Part shown: positions 26,091-34,824 of the stretch, in pieces
Layout: each line of letters begins with the position of its first letter
Position numbering within the stretch: position 1 is the stretch's first letter
Assembly: GCF_000174815.1 (NCBI RefSeq)
Contig: NZ_ACNN01000007.1
Span: forward strand, 1-64,000
Reading direction: 5' to 3'
Length of the DNA: 64,000 bases
From: Porphyromonas endodontalis ATCC 35406
GTDB taxonomy: Bacteria; Bacteroidota; Bacteroidia; Bacteroidales; Porphyromonadaceae
Notes under the pieces: generated by a model
Database searches by the model: none
Seen by the model: the letters and a program-made list of their open reading frames with translations, nothing else
What the model was told of the DNA's origin: nothing
Translations under genes and position numbers: made by a program

Positions 26091-26122
26091 CTCTAGAGGA
26101 AAGGGGGATTTTTCCTCTAGAG
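26091..26122. repeat. Perfect 12-bp inverted repeat
   Basis: CTCTAGAGGAAA (26091-26102) and TTTCCTCTAGAG (26111-26122) around an 8-base loop. It has terminator geometry for the glycan operon on the minus strand, but no clean T-run follows; the loop-side tract supplies the Ts. Confidence 0.6.
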
Positions 26123-26151
26123 TACGACCCTTGATTCGGTGAGGGGAATAT

Positions 26152-26244
26152 TTATCGGGTAAAGTTCTTTATTACTTCGATAACGCGTGCAATATCGTTG
26201 TCGCTAAGCGCACTCCCGCTCGGTAGGCACAGACTCAACACAAG
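26152..26244 (-). pseudogene. C-terminal remnant of a DegT/DnrJ/EryC1-type sugar aminotransferase
   Basis: Directly after the sugar-transferase stop, and in the same frame, 30 codons read LVLSLCLPSGSALSDNDIARVIEVIKNFTR before a stop. LCLPSG..(L/M)(S/T)..D..RVIEVIK is the typical C-terminal end of sugar-nucleotide aminotransferases. No start codon or remaining body is present. It differs from the C-terminus of the intact aminotransferase at 26835-28052, so it marks a second, deleted gene. Confidence 0.65.
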
Positions 26245-26847
26245 TTATTTCTTGAAAATGATTGCGAAGAAGGTTTGGAAAATGAGGTTAAAGTCTTTTC
26301 CCAAACTCCAAGTTGCTATATACTCCAAGTTGCATTGTAGTTTGTCCGGCATAATGTATTGGATATAGTATGCCTCAGGATCTAGATGCTCGGCTAGCAA
26401 GTCATTTTCGTTTCGATACTTTATGGATGCCGCATCTGTAATACCGGGGCGAACTGATAAAACATGCAATTGTTCCTCTGTGTATAAGGAGACATATTTG
26501 CGTACTTCCGGGCGGGGGCCTACAAGACTCATATCTCCCAAAAGTACATTTATCAATTGCGGTAGCTCATCAATCTTAAACTTTCGGATATAATATCCGG
26601 ATCGTGTAATGCGTGCATCCCTTCCGCCGACAGTGATAAGCCCCAACTTCTCAGCATTAATATGCATCGAACGAAACTTGTACAAGTAAAAATCCACATT
26701 ATTTCGACCAACACGAAGTTGTTTATAGAAAACGGGACCTTTGCTGTCTAGGGCAACCCAAAAAGCAACAAACAAAAAAAGGGGACTAAGAACAAGTAGT
26801 CCTAATGCGCTTAAAACAATATCGCAGAATCGCTTTATTCCGTACAT
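26245..26847 (-). CDS. Initiating sugar transferase (polyprenyl-phosphate glycosyl-1-phosphate transferase)
   Basis: 200 residues, the short PglC/WbpL-like catalytic form. An N-terminal membrane hairpin (about 12-35) is followed by the cytoplasmic catalytic domain with YKFRSMHINAE, KIDELPQLINVLLGDMSLVGPRPE and VRPGITDAASIKYR. It transfers a sugar-1-phosphate from a UDP-sugar to undecaprenyl phosphate, the first step of O-antigen, A-LPS or glycoprotein glycan assembly. It overlaps the aminotransferase gene by 13 bp. The gene remnant right after its stop suggests a rearranged operon end. Confidence 0.92.
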   Translation of the reverse strand: MYGIKRFCDIVLSALGLLVLSPLFLFVAFWVALDSKGPVFYKQLRVGRNNVDFYLYKFRSMHINAEKLGLITVGGRDARITRSGYYIRKFKIDELPQLINVLLGDMSLVGPRPEVRKYVSLYTEEQLHVLSVRPGITDAASIKYRNENDLLAEHLDPEAYYIQYIMPDKLQCNLEYIATWSLGKDFNLIFQTFFAIIFKK

Positions 26848-28052
26848 ACAGTGTTGTAGGCTTCGTCTAGAGAATGTACGATATATGACACTTGCTCATT
26901 CGTGAGTTGTGGATAAATAGGGAGAGATATCTCTTGTGTGTAAAGCCGGTGAGCATTGGGATAGTCTCCGATTTTATAGCCCAATCCTTTGAAGAAAGAA
27001 AGCATAGGCATTGGGATGAAATGAACGTTTACGGCAATCTCTCGTTTGGCCATCTCCTCAATGATTCTATCTCTTTGTTCTTCTGAGATCCCTTTTATTC
27101 GTAGAGCAAACAGATGGTAAGAAGATTCTTTTTCCCCTTGCATAGAAGGTGGTAGTATAGCCCAGCCATACCCTCCCAATAAGTGAGAATATAATGAGAA
27201 AACTCTCTTCCTCTCAGATAATAATTTGGGGTATTGTCGTATTTGAGCCAAGCCTATCGAAGCATTAACATCTGCCAAATTGCATTTCATCCCCAGCCCC
27301 GTGATATCGTAACGCCATCCACCTGCTTTGCTCTTTGAAAAAGCATCTTTGGTCTGGCAGTTGAGACTCCTTTGCCGTAATTCTGTGTATAGAGCCTCAT
27401 TGTCGAAAGGCTCCGGTAGATTTAAGCAGATGGCTCCACCCTCTGCCGTTGTGACGTTTTTTACTGCATGCAAAGAAAAGATTGCTACATCTGTTTCTGC
27501 CCCGGTCTTTTTACCAGAAGAGTATTGTGCCCCTAAAGAGTGAGCAGCATCATTCAGAACGAGTATTCTTCCTAGCTTCTTTTGAACGTTTGAGGTCGGT
27601 TTGAAAAGCTCCCTTACTTCTTGAGAAGAAACAATGCTCATTATGCTTTCGTAGTCACAGGGGAATCCTGCAATATCGACGGGAATAATAGCTTTTGTTC
27701 GAGATGTTATAGCTTTTCGGATAGCCTCTACTGATATATTAAAATCCATGCCCACGTCGACCATTATGGGCTTAGCTCCTGCATGTAAGACTGCAAGTGC
27801 TGTTGCGGAATACGTGTAAGCCGGTACTATTACTTCGTCTCCTGGTTTTACTCCAAGCCAAGATAGCATGAGAATCGCCCCGGAAGTCCAAGAATTGACA
27901 GTTAGTACCTGTTGGGCACCAGTGTACTCTTTTAGTTCAGCCTCTAGCAGTTTGCACTTTGGACCTGTGGTAATCCATCCAGACTTTAAAGAATCGACGA
28001 CTTCGTCTATTACAGACTGATCTATATAAGGTGGAGAAAATGGAATCTTCAT
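26835..28052 (-). CDS. DegT/DnrJ/EryC1/StrS sugar aminotransferase, PorR/WbpE-like
   Basis: 405 residues. MKIPFSPPYIDQSVIDEVVDSL and SGWITTGPK open the fold. The PLP lysine is K198 in FSLHAVKNVTTAEGGA, and NDAAHSLGA carries the PLP-ring Asp. These enzymes aminate a UDP-keto-sugar. In Porphyromonas gingivalis a member (PorR) is needed for the A-LPS that anchors type IX secretion cargo; the sequence style and neighbours here resemble that locus, but orthology is inferred. It overlaps the glycosyltransferase by 4 bp. Confidence 0.92.
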   Translation of the reverse strand: MKIPFSPPYIDQSVIDEVVDSLKSGWITTGPKCKLLEAELKEYTGAQQVLTVNSWTSGAILMLSWLGVKPGDEVIVPAYTYSATALAVLHAGAKPIMVDVGMDFNISVEAIRKAITSRTKAIIPVDIAGFPCDYESIMSIVSSQEVRELFKPTSNVQKKLGRILVLNDAAHSLGAQYSSGKKTGAETDVAIFSLHAVKNVTTAEGGAICLNLPEPFDNEALYTELRQRSLNCQTKDAFSKSKAGGWRYDITGLGMKCNLADVNASIGLAQIRQYPKLLSERKRVFSLYSHLLGGYGWAILPPSMQGEKESSYHLFALRIKGISEEQRDRIIEEMAKREIAVNVHFIPMPMLSFFKGLGYKIGDYPNAHRLYTQEISLPIYPQLTNEQVSYIVHSLDEAYNTVCTE

Positions 28053-29077
28053 CGGTTAATAGCGACTTGTATTTTTTGTCTAAATAATAACTTCCCAATA
28101 CCCATCCAATATCCCCATCCATAGGAGAAATGGGCTAAGAAAAAACCTAATGGCAGTAGGCTCGCTGCTGTAATATTCTTCGTTTTTCTGTAATACTTAA
28201 AGGATTGAAATAAAGCCAATAAGAGATATAGAACGACTACGATACTATAAGCGATCCGGCACCAATAAAAGAGAAAACTTAATCCTGCTCCCAAAAATAG
28301 CCCGGCAACAAAAGCAACAGGAACGAACTGTCGTAACGAGGCAGCTTGTTTTAACTTTACGTTAACAAGAGGTTTGAATAAACCATATTGATAGTACATC
28401 TTACTCATCTTTTTGAAAGAGGGACGTGCTGAGTATTCGATCTCAAGATCTGGAATAATGTATATTTTCCCTCCGTTCTTTATAATTCGAGCATTGAACT
28501 CATCATCTTGATTACGAATAAGATCTTCATCGAAGAGCCCAATTCTATCGAAAACAGACCGGGGAAAGCATCCGAAAGGAACGGTATCCACAGATGTGAT
28601 CTCTTTGATCCCAACTTTATGGTAGGAGTTACCCACCCCAAATGAATTACTGCATACTTCGGCTACTGCCATGGCTTCAGAGCTCTTGTTTGCAGGTTTT
28701 GTGTGCCAAACACCACCAACATTGTCTGCTTTTAATTGATAGAGTACGTCAACAAGTCTTGAGATGTAGTTGTTGGGATAAGTACAGTGGGCATCAATTC
28801 TGAGAATAACCTCTCCCATACTTTGCTCAATCCCAATGTTTAATGCAAAAGGGACAACTTGTTGAGGGTTGTCTAGCAACTTAATCCATGGATGTCTTGC
28901 TGCATAGTTGTTGACTATTTCGCGAGTTGCATCTGGGCTTCTTCCATCAATAATTAGAAACTCCAGCTTGTCTTGTGGATAATCTTGAAGTAAGATAGAT
29001 TCAATACAACTCCCTATAAATCGCTCCTCTTTGTAGGTGGGGCATATAATGGAGACTATAGGATAAGTGGAATTCAT
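28049..29077 (-). CDS. Glycosyltransferase family 2, membrane-bound
   Basis: 342 residues. The GT-A domain (about 1-230) has VSIICPTYKEERFIGSCI, IIDGRSPD, RIDAHCTYPN (DxH/DxD-type metal site) and DQDD-like RNQDDEFNARI. The C-terminal part (about 240-335) has three membrane segments. It adds a sugar to a lipid-linked acceptor at the inner membrane. Neighbours are the aminotransferase (4-bp overlap) and a nucleotide-sugar dehydrogenase 5 bp upstream. Confidence 0.9.
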   Translation of the reverse strand: MNSTYPIVSIICPTYKEERFIGSCIESILLQDYPQDKLEFLIIDGRSPDATREIVNNYAARHPWIKLLDNPQQVVPFALNIGIEQSMGEVILRIDAHCTYPNNYISRLVDVLYQLKADNVGGVWHTKPANKSSEAMAVAEVCSNSFGVGNSYHKVGIKEITSVDTVPFGCFPRSVFDRIGLFDEDLIRNQDDEFNARIIKNGGKIYIIPDLEIEYSARPSFKKMSKMYYQYGLFKPLVNVKLKQAASLRQFVPVAFVAGLFLGAGLSFLFYWCRIAYSIVVVLYLLLALFQSFKYYRKTKNITAASLLPLGFFLAHFSYGWGYWMGIGKLLFRQKIQVAINR

Positions 29078-29082
29078 AGTGA

Positions 29083-30387
29083 TTAGCCGATGTGTAAGTA
29101 AGTGAATCCCGAGAGATCAGATGGATCAAAAACATTGCGACCATCAATCAGAAGAGGGGTACGCATGGACTTTCGTATCGCTTCCCATTTGGGCATACGA
29201 TACTCTTTCCACTCCGTAACGTGTAGGATGGCATCGGCATCAACCACGGTTTCATATATATCTTGGGCGTACGAAATTTTGTTGCCGAGGCGCCTACGTG
29301 CTTCGTCCATGGCGATGGGATCGTATGCTACGACTTGGCAGCCAGCGCTGAGGAGAGACTCGATGAGAACTAGCGAAGGGGCCTCGCGCATATCGTCTGT
29401 GCCGGGTTTGAAGGCAAGCCCCCACAGTGCGATTTTTCGACCCTTTAGTTCGCCATGGAAGTAGGAAGAGAGTTTCTCGAAGAGGATATTTTTCTGTTTT
29501 TCATTAACTCTCTCTACGGCTTCTAACACCTGCATATCGTATCCATTTTGGTGCGCTGTGGCAATCAGAGCCTTTACATCCTTGGGGAAGCAGGAGCCCC
29601 CATAGCCACATCCCGGGTAGAGGAATTTGTTGCCAATGCGTGTGTCGGAGCCAATCCCTTGGCGTACCATCGAAACATCCGCTCCTACTTTTTCGCAGAG
29701 ATTGGCAATATCATTCATAAAGCTAATACGCGTGGCAAGCATGGCATTGGCAGCGTATTTGGTCATCTCTGCCGAGGGGATGTCCATGAAGAGTACGCGG
29801 AAGTTGTTGAGCAACATAGGTCTGTAGAGCTGTGTCATTAGCTCTTTGGCTCGCTCGGAGTCAACTCCTACTACCACACGGTCTGGTTTCATAAAGTCGT
29901 CTATCGCATTACCCTCTTTGAGAAACTCGGGATTGGAAGCGACATCGAAGTCAATGGTTACTCCTCTAGTCTCCAGTTCTTGGGCAATAGTGGCACGCAC
30001 CTTCTCTGCTGTACCAACGGGTACGGTACTCTTTGTTACAATGAGTTTGTACCCTTGCATGTTGTGCCCGATGGTGCGAGCCACCTCTAGCACGTAGCTA
30101 AGATCGGCAGACCCATCTTCGTCGGGGGGAGTGCCAACGGCGGTAAAGATGATATCGACTTCGTCTAGAACTTCTCGTAAGTCGGTAGAGAAGCGGAGGC
30201 GTCCTCCCTCTATATTGCGGAGTACCAGGTGATCTAGGTTGGGCTCGTAGATGGGGATTACCCCGCTCTTGAGTGCTTCTATTTTTTGAGCATTCGTATC
30301 AACGCAATAGACGGTAATTCCCATCTCTGCAAAGCAGGCTCCACTTACTAAGCCTACATATCCGGTTCCTACAATGGCTATATTCAT
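29083..30387 (-). CDS. ugd: UDP-glucose 6-dehydrogenase
   Basis: 434 residues from ATG 30387 (MNIAIVGTGYVGLVSGACFAE); 15 upstream codons in frame are not conserved. NAD motif GTGYVGLVSG, central domain, and catalytic C266 in PGCGYGGSCFPKD; the C-terminal UDP-binding domain has ALWGLAFKPGTDDMREAPS. It oxidises UDP-glucose to UDP-glucuronate for surface polysaccharide. It lies in the glycan gene run but uses a different family type from the dehydrogenase at 30693-31934. Confidence 0.94.
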   Translation of the reverse strand: MNIAIVGTGYVGLVSGACFAEMGITVYCVDTNAQKIEALKSGVIPIYEPNLDHLVLRNIEGGRLRFSTDLREVLDEVDIIFTAVGTPPDEDGSADLSYVLEVARTIGHNMQGYKLIVTKSTVPVGTAEKVRATIAQELETRGVTIDFDVASNPEFLKEGNAIDDFMKPDRVVVGVDSERAKELMTQLYRPMLLNNFRVLFMDIPSAEMTKYAANAMLATRISFMNDIANLCEKVGADVSMVRQGIGSDTRIGNKFLYPGCGYGGSCFPKDVKALIATAHQNGYDMQVLEAVERVNEKQKNILFEKLSSYFHGELKGRKIALWGLAFKPGTDDMREAPSLVLIESLLSAGCQVVAYDPIAMDEARRRLGNKISYAQDIYETVVDADAILHVTEWKEYRMPKWEAIRKSMRTPLLIDGRNVFDPSDLSGFTYLHIG

Positions 30388-30575
30388 ATTAACTGTAAAT
30401 ATTCTTTTGTTGTGACAATCTTTCATACTCATCGCAAGGCCGATGGAAAGGTCCTTTTCCTTGTAGAGGGGGAAGCTTTTTCCACGATAGGAGGGCAGCC
30501 ATTTTTTTTGTGTTTAGGGGGATGGGAGCGTCTAGACTATGTGGATTTTTCTACATAAGAAGATTGCTTATCCTC

Positions 30576-30662
30576 TTAAGTGCTGTTCTTTTCTCGGTTG
30601 GGCATCAGCATCATGAGGATCATGACCACCAAGAGAAAGATATAATAGCCTTGTTCTAGCAT
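30576..30662 (-). CDS. Possible 28-residue membrane peptide
   Basis: ATG at 30662 opens 28 codons: MLEQGYYIFLLVVMILMMLM then PNREKNST. A single hydrophobic helix with a basic C-terminal end is the layout of known bacterial membrane microproteins. It sits 30 bp after the stop of the upstream dehydrogenase on the same strand, and before ugd. Too short for standard gene calling. I do not recognise it. Confidence 0.4.
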   Translation of the reverse strand: MLEQGYYIFLLVVMILMMLMPNREKNST

Positions 30663-30692
30663 GGGACGATACTACTCTAGTTGTTGCTATTT

Positions 30693-31934
30693 TCAGAGAT
30701 TTTGCCTCTGAGGGGTATAAAAACGGTGATAATCATTTAACTCCAAGAAAGGGGTGTGAGCAACGGCAAGGAATACCACGTCATACTCCTCAAAGGAGGA
30801 GGGAATCGTATTTGCTATCTCTATGCCATACATGCTGTAGGCTTCTTTGGGAGAAACGAATGGATCGCATACCGCAATTTGTGCAACTCCGTAGGAGAGT
30901 AGTGTGTTGTATATATCCACGACCTTAGTATTGCGGATATCTGCACAATTGGGCTTGAAGGCAAATCCTAGGATCAAAATCTTGGCATCTTTTACAGGAA
31001 GTCCTGCTAAGATCATTTGCCGGATTAGCTCTGTTGCGTAGTACACGCCCATGGAGTTGTTTACGGCGCGTGCCTCCATCAGGAGGCGGGGTTGGTACCC
31101 GTGTCGCAACGACTTCTCTATGAGGTAGTAGCTATCTACCCCAATGCAGTGCCCCCCTACAAGCCCAGGATGAAACGGCAAGAAGTTCCATTTGGTAGAT
31201 GCCGCCTCTAGTACTTGGTGGGTATCAATGCCCATCGTGTCGAACATCTTTGCGACTTCGTTCATGAAGGCTATGTTGACATCCCGTTGTGCATTCTCCA
31301 CAATTTTAGACGCCTCAGCCACTCGGATGCTTGGCGCTTTATAGGTGCCATTTGCTAGTACACTACGATAGACGGCGTCAATATATTCTGCAATCTCGGG
31401 GGTCGAACCGGAGGTCACTTTTTTTATCTTTTCTACGGTATGCTCTCGATCCCCGGGGTTGATGCGCTCGGGAGAATAGCCTGCGTAGAAATCTTTATTA
31501 AACTGAAACCCCGATACCTTCTCAATGACGGGGATACAATCCTCTTCGGTAGCTCCTGGGTAGACGGTGGACTCGTATACCACAACGTCTCCAACAGTAA
31601 TGACTTTGCCAATGGTGGAGCTAGCTTCGATGAGGGGAGTGAGATCGGGGTGATTATCCTTGTCTACGGGAGTAGGAACTGTTACGATATAGAAGTTACA
31701 ATCCCTAATATCCTCTACCTTATCTGTATACTGTAGTTGCCGAGGCTTGGCATCCTTAGCAGGTCGTGCCTCTGCAACAGCCTCTGTCATATCAATGCCT
31801 TTTTGTAGAGCTTCTACTCGAGCTGTATCGCGGTCAAAGCCTATCGTCGGATATTTTGAGGCAAATAAACGAGCGAGAGGAAGTCCCACATATCCTAATC
31901 CTATAATGGCAATTTTTGCTTCGCTAATCTCCAT
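30693..31934 (-). CDS. UDP-N-acetylhexosamine 6-dehydrogenase (WecC/WbpA/TviB type)
   Basis: 413 residues. IIGLGYVGLPLARLFA is the NAD motif; YSPERINPGD, STKWNFLPFHPGLVGGHCIGVD (catalytic C263) and GFAFKPNCADIRNTKV are signatures of the UDP-HexNAc dehydrogenases rather than UDP-glucose dehydrogenase. It makes a UDP-HexNAc uronate, the precursor that a WbpE/PorR-type aminotransferase route uses for di-N-acetylated uronic acids. Which epimer it oxidises cannot be told. It has its own -7 promoter element at 32047. Confidence 0.9.
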   Translation of the reverse strand: MEISEAKIAIIGLGYVGLPLARLFASKYPTIGFDRDTARVEALQKGIDMTEAVAEARPAKDAKPRQLQYTDKVEDIRDCNFYIVTVPTPVDKDNHPDLTPLIEASSTIGKVITVGDVVVYESTVYPGATEEDCIPVIEKVSGFQFNKDFYAGYSPERINPGDREHTVEKIKKVTSGSTPEIAEYIDAVYRSVLANGTYKAPSIRVAEASKIVENAQRDVNIAFMNEVAKMFDTMGIDTHQVLEAASTKWNFLPFHPGLVGGHCIGVDSYYLIEKSLRHGYQPRLLMEARAVNNSMGVYYATELIRQMILAGLPVKDAKILILGFAFKPNCADIRNTKVVDIYNTLLSYGVAQIAVCDPFVSPKEAYSMYGIEIANTIPSSFEEYDVVFLAVAHTPFLELNDYHRFYTPQRQNL

Positions 31935-32046
31935 TGATAGTTAATCTTTAAGCCGAGGTTCTAAATCTTCCCTCTTCGAAGGAATTGAAAGAGTCCTACC
32001 TTATTGGTGTCAATATCTATTTTAATTTCTTAGATCCTATTCGGCT

Positions 32047-32055
32047 GCAAAGTTA
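32047..32055 (-). promoter_or_regulatory. -7 element of the glycan operon
   Basis: Minus-strand TAACTTTGC (32055 to 32047) fits TAnnTTTGY. It would give a leader of about 105 nt before the start at 31934. No TTG at -33. Confidence 0.55.
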
Positions 32056-32059
32056 CTTT

Positions 32060-32450
32060 TTTTTGGCAAAAGGAGCTCGTTCCCTCTGTGTCTCTGATTT
32101 CGTGGGAAGGTTATTCTGCCAAAAGGGGAGTCTCCAAAATGGATGGGGTGTTCTTGTCGATGGGTTTTAGCTGGTGGGGAGGACGGGGATTTTACTAGGC
32201 TGGTTTTGTTTCCCTTTTCAGCCAAAAACCAACTCCGAAATCAGTCTAAAAGTTTTTATTTCTAGGCCTGTTTCGGGAAATTTTTTGGGCAGATAATTTT
32301 CTCGTTTTCAGGGACATTTTTTCTGGAGAAGAACAAATGGCATGCGAAGCGCCCTTGAGAGGAGGATGGACTAGGGGCGATAAAGGAAATAGACAGAGGC
32401 GGAATGAATCCGCAAACGAAGAGGGAAGCCCTCCGCAGGATTCGGAAGAA
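32060..32450. other. Intergenic stretch between the glycan operon and tRNA-Gly
   Basis: T-rich in the middle (32240-32330) with no coding frame. A GAATCC/GGATTC pairing (32406-32411 / 32438-32443) is visible just after the tRNA-Gly terminator. Nothing else recognised. Confidence 0.45.
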
Positions 32451-32452
32451 AT

Positions 32453-32485
32453 AAAAAATCCGTCACTTCTTTATGGAGTAACGGA
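32453..32485 (-). terminator. Terminator of tRNA-Gly
   Basis: TCCGTTACT pairs with AGTGACGGA on the minus strand (32485 to 32459), followed by TTTTTTATTT. Confidence 0.85.
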
Positions 32486-32516
32486 CTCTCTGTAAGGAGG
32501 GACTCTCCTTCCTTAG

Positions 32517-32589
32517 AGCGGAAAACGAGACTCGAACTCGCGACCCTAACCTTGGCAAGGTTATGCTCTACCAACTGAGCTATTTCCGC
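32517..32589 (-). tRNA. tRNA-Gly (anticodon GCC)
   Basis: 73-nt cloverleaf: acceptor GCGGAAA/TTTCCGC, D arm GCTC..GAGC, anticodon loop TTGCCAA, T arm GCGAG-TTCGAGT-CTCGT. CCA is not encoded. Confidence 0.95.
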
Positions 32590-32606
32590 TTATCGTTTTA
32601 GCGACT

Positions 32607-32637
32607 ACAAAGGTAATACAATATTTCTATTGTGCAA
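32607..32637 (-). promoter_or_regulatory. Consensus promoter of tRNA-Gly
   Basis: Minus strand: TTG (32637-32635), 19 bp, TACCTTTGT (32615-32607), about 20 bp before the tRNA. Confidence 0.8.
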
Positions 32638-32831
32638 TACTTCTTGGGTAAAACTTCGATGAAAAAGTAGATTCTTCTCAGAATGAGGAAGGCTTTATAG
32701 TCGTAATGCCCCCCTTCGTTTCCCCTTTTCTTTAGGGGTAGTGTGGATATATTTCTCCTGTACGAAGAATGGGGGAATCATTGCTCATGCATTACCCTGC
32801 GGCCGCAAACTATTTACTACCTTTGTGCTGT

Positions 32832-34385
32832 ATGTCCACAGCAGTAAGACAATATAGGATCCTTTGGGTCGATGATGAGATTGACCTTCTCAAGCCCCAC
32901 ATTCTTTTCCTTGAGAAAAAGGGGTATAGTGTAGCGGCTGCGCTTAGTGGTAGCGATGCTTTGGAGATGTTGGCTCAGGTGCCTTACGACCTCGTTTTCT
33001 TAGATGAAAATATGCCGGGTCTTTCGGGGCTCGAGACGCTTGATGCGCTGCGTTCGCAGTATCCTTCGCTCCCTGTGGTAATGGTTACGAAGAGCGAAGA
33101 GGAGCAACTGATGAACCAGGCGATTGCCGGTAATACGGTCGACTTTTTGATTAAACCGGTGAATCCGAATCAGCTTCTGCTCACGCTCAAAAAAACGCTT
33201 CAGCGCAATGATATTATAGGAGAGGCTACAATTGCCGATTACCAGAGGGCTTTCCGCGAAACCTCCATGCAGCTCATGCAGCGCATGGAGCTTGAGGATT
33301 GGAAAACGCTCTATCGCCAGCTTGCTGAGCGGAGTCTGCTTGTGGAGGAACACCCCGAGCTTGCCGAGATGCACGCTTTGCAGTGCCGTGAGGCCCAGCT
33401 CCAGTTCGGTCGCTTCGTACGCGACCACTATAAGGGGTGGATAACGCCCTCTGCTGGGTCTCCTCTGATGAGTTATAATCTCTTTTCGAAGCGTGTCTTC
33501 CCCCTTCTCGATGCCGGAGAAAAGCTCTTTTTCGTACTCATTGATAACTTCCGTTACGACCAGTGGTTGGCGGTGAAAGATCTGCTGAGCGATCTTTTCT
33601 ATTTTGAAGAAGATCTCTACGTTTCTATCCTCCCCACCGCCACGCAATACGCTCGCAATGCCATCTTCTCGGGCTTGATGCCGGCTGATATCGCCCGCCT
33701 TTTTCCCGATTTGTGGGTGGATGAAGAGAGTGAAGAGGGGAAAAACGTAAATGAAGCTCCCCTGATTAGAAGTCTGATTGAGCGTTATCGTAAGCCCTAT
33801 ACCTTCTCATATAATAAGGTACATGAGACCAAGTATGGAGAGAAACTGCTTTCTTCGATGGATAATCTCACACGCCACCCCCTAAACGTCGTGGTGCTAA
33901 ACTTTGTAGACATGCTCTCCCATGCTCGTACCGAGAGCAAGATGATCCGAGAGCTAGCAGGCAACGAAGCCGCCTATCGCTCCCTGACGCGTAGTTGGTT
34001 CCGTCACTCTACTACCTATCGACTTTTCCAAAAGATGAAAGAGATGGGGTACAAGGTTTTGCTTACGACCGACCATGGTACCATACGCGTACAGAACCCT
34101 GTAAAAGTGGTAGGAGACCGTAATACGAGTACCAATCTCCGCTACAAGTTGGGGCGGCATCTCACCTACAATCCCAAGGAGGTTTTTGCCATGACTCGCC
34201 CCCGAGACTATGGTCTGCCCGAGGGGTCGATTACCGACAACTTTATTTTTTGCTACGAAGATAAGTTCTTCGCCTACCCCAATAACTACAATTATTACGT
34301 GAATTACTATCGCGATACTTTCCAGCACGGGGGGATTTCGATGGAAGAAATGCTTATCCCTTTTATCTCTCTACAGCCTAAATGA
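32832..34385 (+). CDS. porX: PorX: response regulator with PglZ-like effector domain
   Basis: 517 residues from ATG 32832. The receiver domain (about 8-125) has ILWVDDEIDLL, the phosphoacceptor D58 in LVFLDENMPG, and the Lys in FLIKPVNP. The C-terminal half (about 200-517) is the alkaline-phosphatase-fold PglZ domain (LIDNFRYDQW, LTTDHGTIRV). PorX works with the PorY kinase and the sigma factor SigP to control type IX secretion genes; purified PorX-type proteins have phosphodiesterase activity. The start at 32769 was rejected because MSTAVRQYRILWVDDE matches homologous N-termini. It overlaps tsaE by 4 bp. Confidence 0.95.
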   Translation: MSTAVRQYRILWVDDEIDLLKPHILFLEKKGYSVAAALSGSDALEMLAQVPYDLVFLDENMPGLSGLETLDALRSQYPSLPVVMVTKSEEEQLMNQAIAGNTVDFLIKPVNPNQLLLTLKKTLQRNDIIGEATIADYQRAFRETSMQLMQRMELEDWKTLYRQLAERSLLVEEHPELAEMHALQCREAQLQFGRFVRDHYKGWITPSAGSPLMSYNLFSKRVFPLLDAGEKLFFVLIDNFRYDQWLAVKDLLSDLFYFEEDLYVSILPTATQYARNAIFSGLMPADIARLFPDLWVDEESEEGKNVNEAPLIRSLIERYRKPYTFSYNKVHETKYGEKLLSSMDNLTRHPLNVVVLNFVDMLSHARTESKMIRELAGNEAAYRSLTRSWFRHSTTYRLFQKMKEMGYKVLLTTDHGTIRVQNPVKVVGDRNTSTNLRYKLGRHLTYNPKEVFAMTRPRDYGLPEGSITDNFIFCYEDKFFAYPNNYNYYVNYYRDTFQHGGISMEEMLIPFISLQPK

Positions 34386-34804
34386 TTACCCTTACAATAC
34401 CGTCGCTAGAGCACTTGCGCCCCACGGCTCGTACTCTGCTTGATCTTACCGAGGGGAGGCGAGTTTTTGCGTTTTATGCTCCGATGGGTACGGGTAAAAC
34501 CACCTTTATTACAGCTCTTTGCGAGGAGCTGGGGGTAGAGGATGTGATGAATAGTCCTACGTTCGCCATCGTCAACGAATACGCCATCCCCTCCCGAGAA
34601 GAGGTGGCTTTCCATATGGATTGTTACCGCCTAGAGACCTTGGAAGATGCACTCAATGTGGGCTTCTCGGACTATCTGACAAGTGGAGCCTACTGCTTTG
34701 TAGAGTGGCCCGAGATAATCGAAGGCTTATTGCCCGAGGATACTGTGCGCCTGGAGATGTATGAGCGTGCCGATGGTGCGCGAGTTGTCTCTTGTGAATT
34801 ATAA
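34382..34804 (+). CDS. tsaE: tRNA threonylcarbamoyladenosine biosynthesis ATPase
   Basis: 140 residues. The Walker A motif is [30 protein letters not shown] and [13 protein letters not shown] are conserved. C-terminal VEWPEII completes the site. TsaE works with TsaB and TsaD to make t6A37 in ANN-decoding tRNAs. Placement directly after porX is common in Bacteroidota. The two genes overlap (ATGA). Confidence 0.95.
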   Translation: MITLTIPSLEHLRPTARTLLDLTEGRRVFAFYAPMGTGKTTFITALCEELGVEDVMNSPTFAIVNEYAIPSREEVAFHMDCYRLETLEDALNVGFSDYLTSGAYCFVEWPEIIEGLLPEDTVRLEMYERADGARVVSCEL

Positions 34805-34824
34805 TCTCTAAAACCCCTTATAGC

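Noticed and set aside
32818-32826. TACCTTTGT just before the porX ATG as its promoter
   Set aside because: The transcript would start at or after the ATG; no -33 TTG at proper spacing. Left as coincidence.
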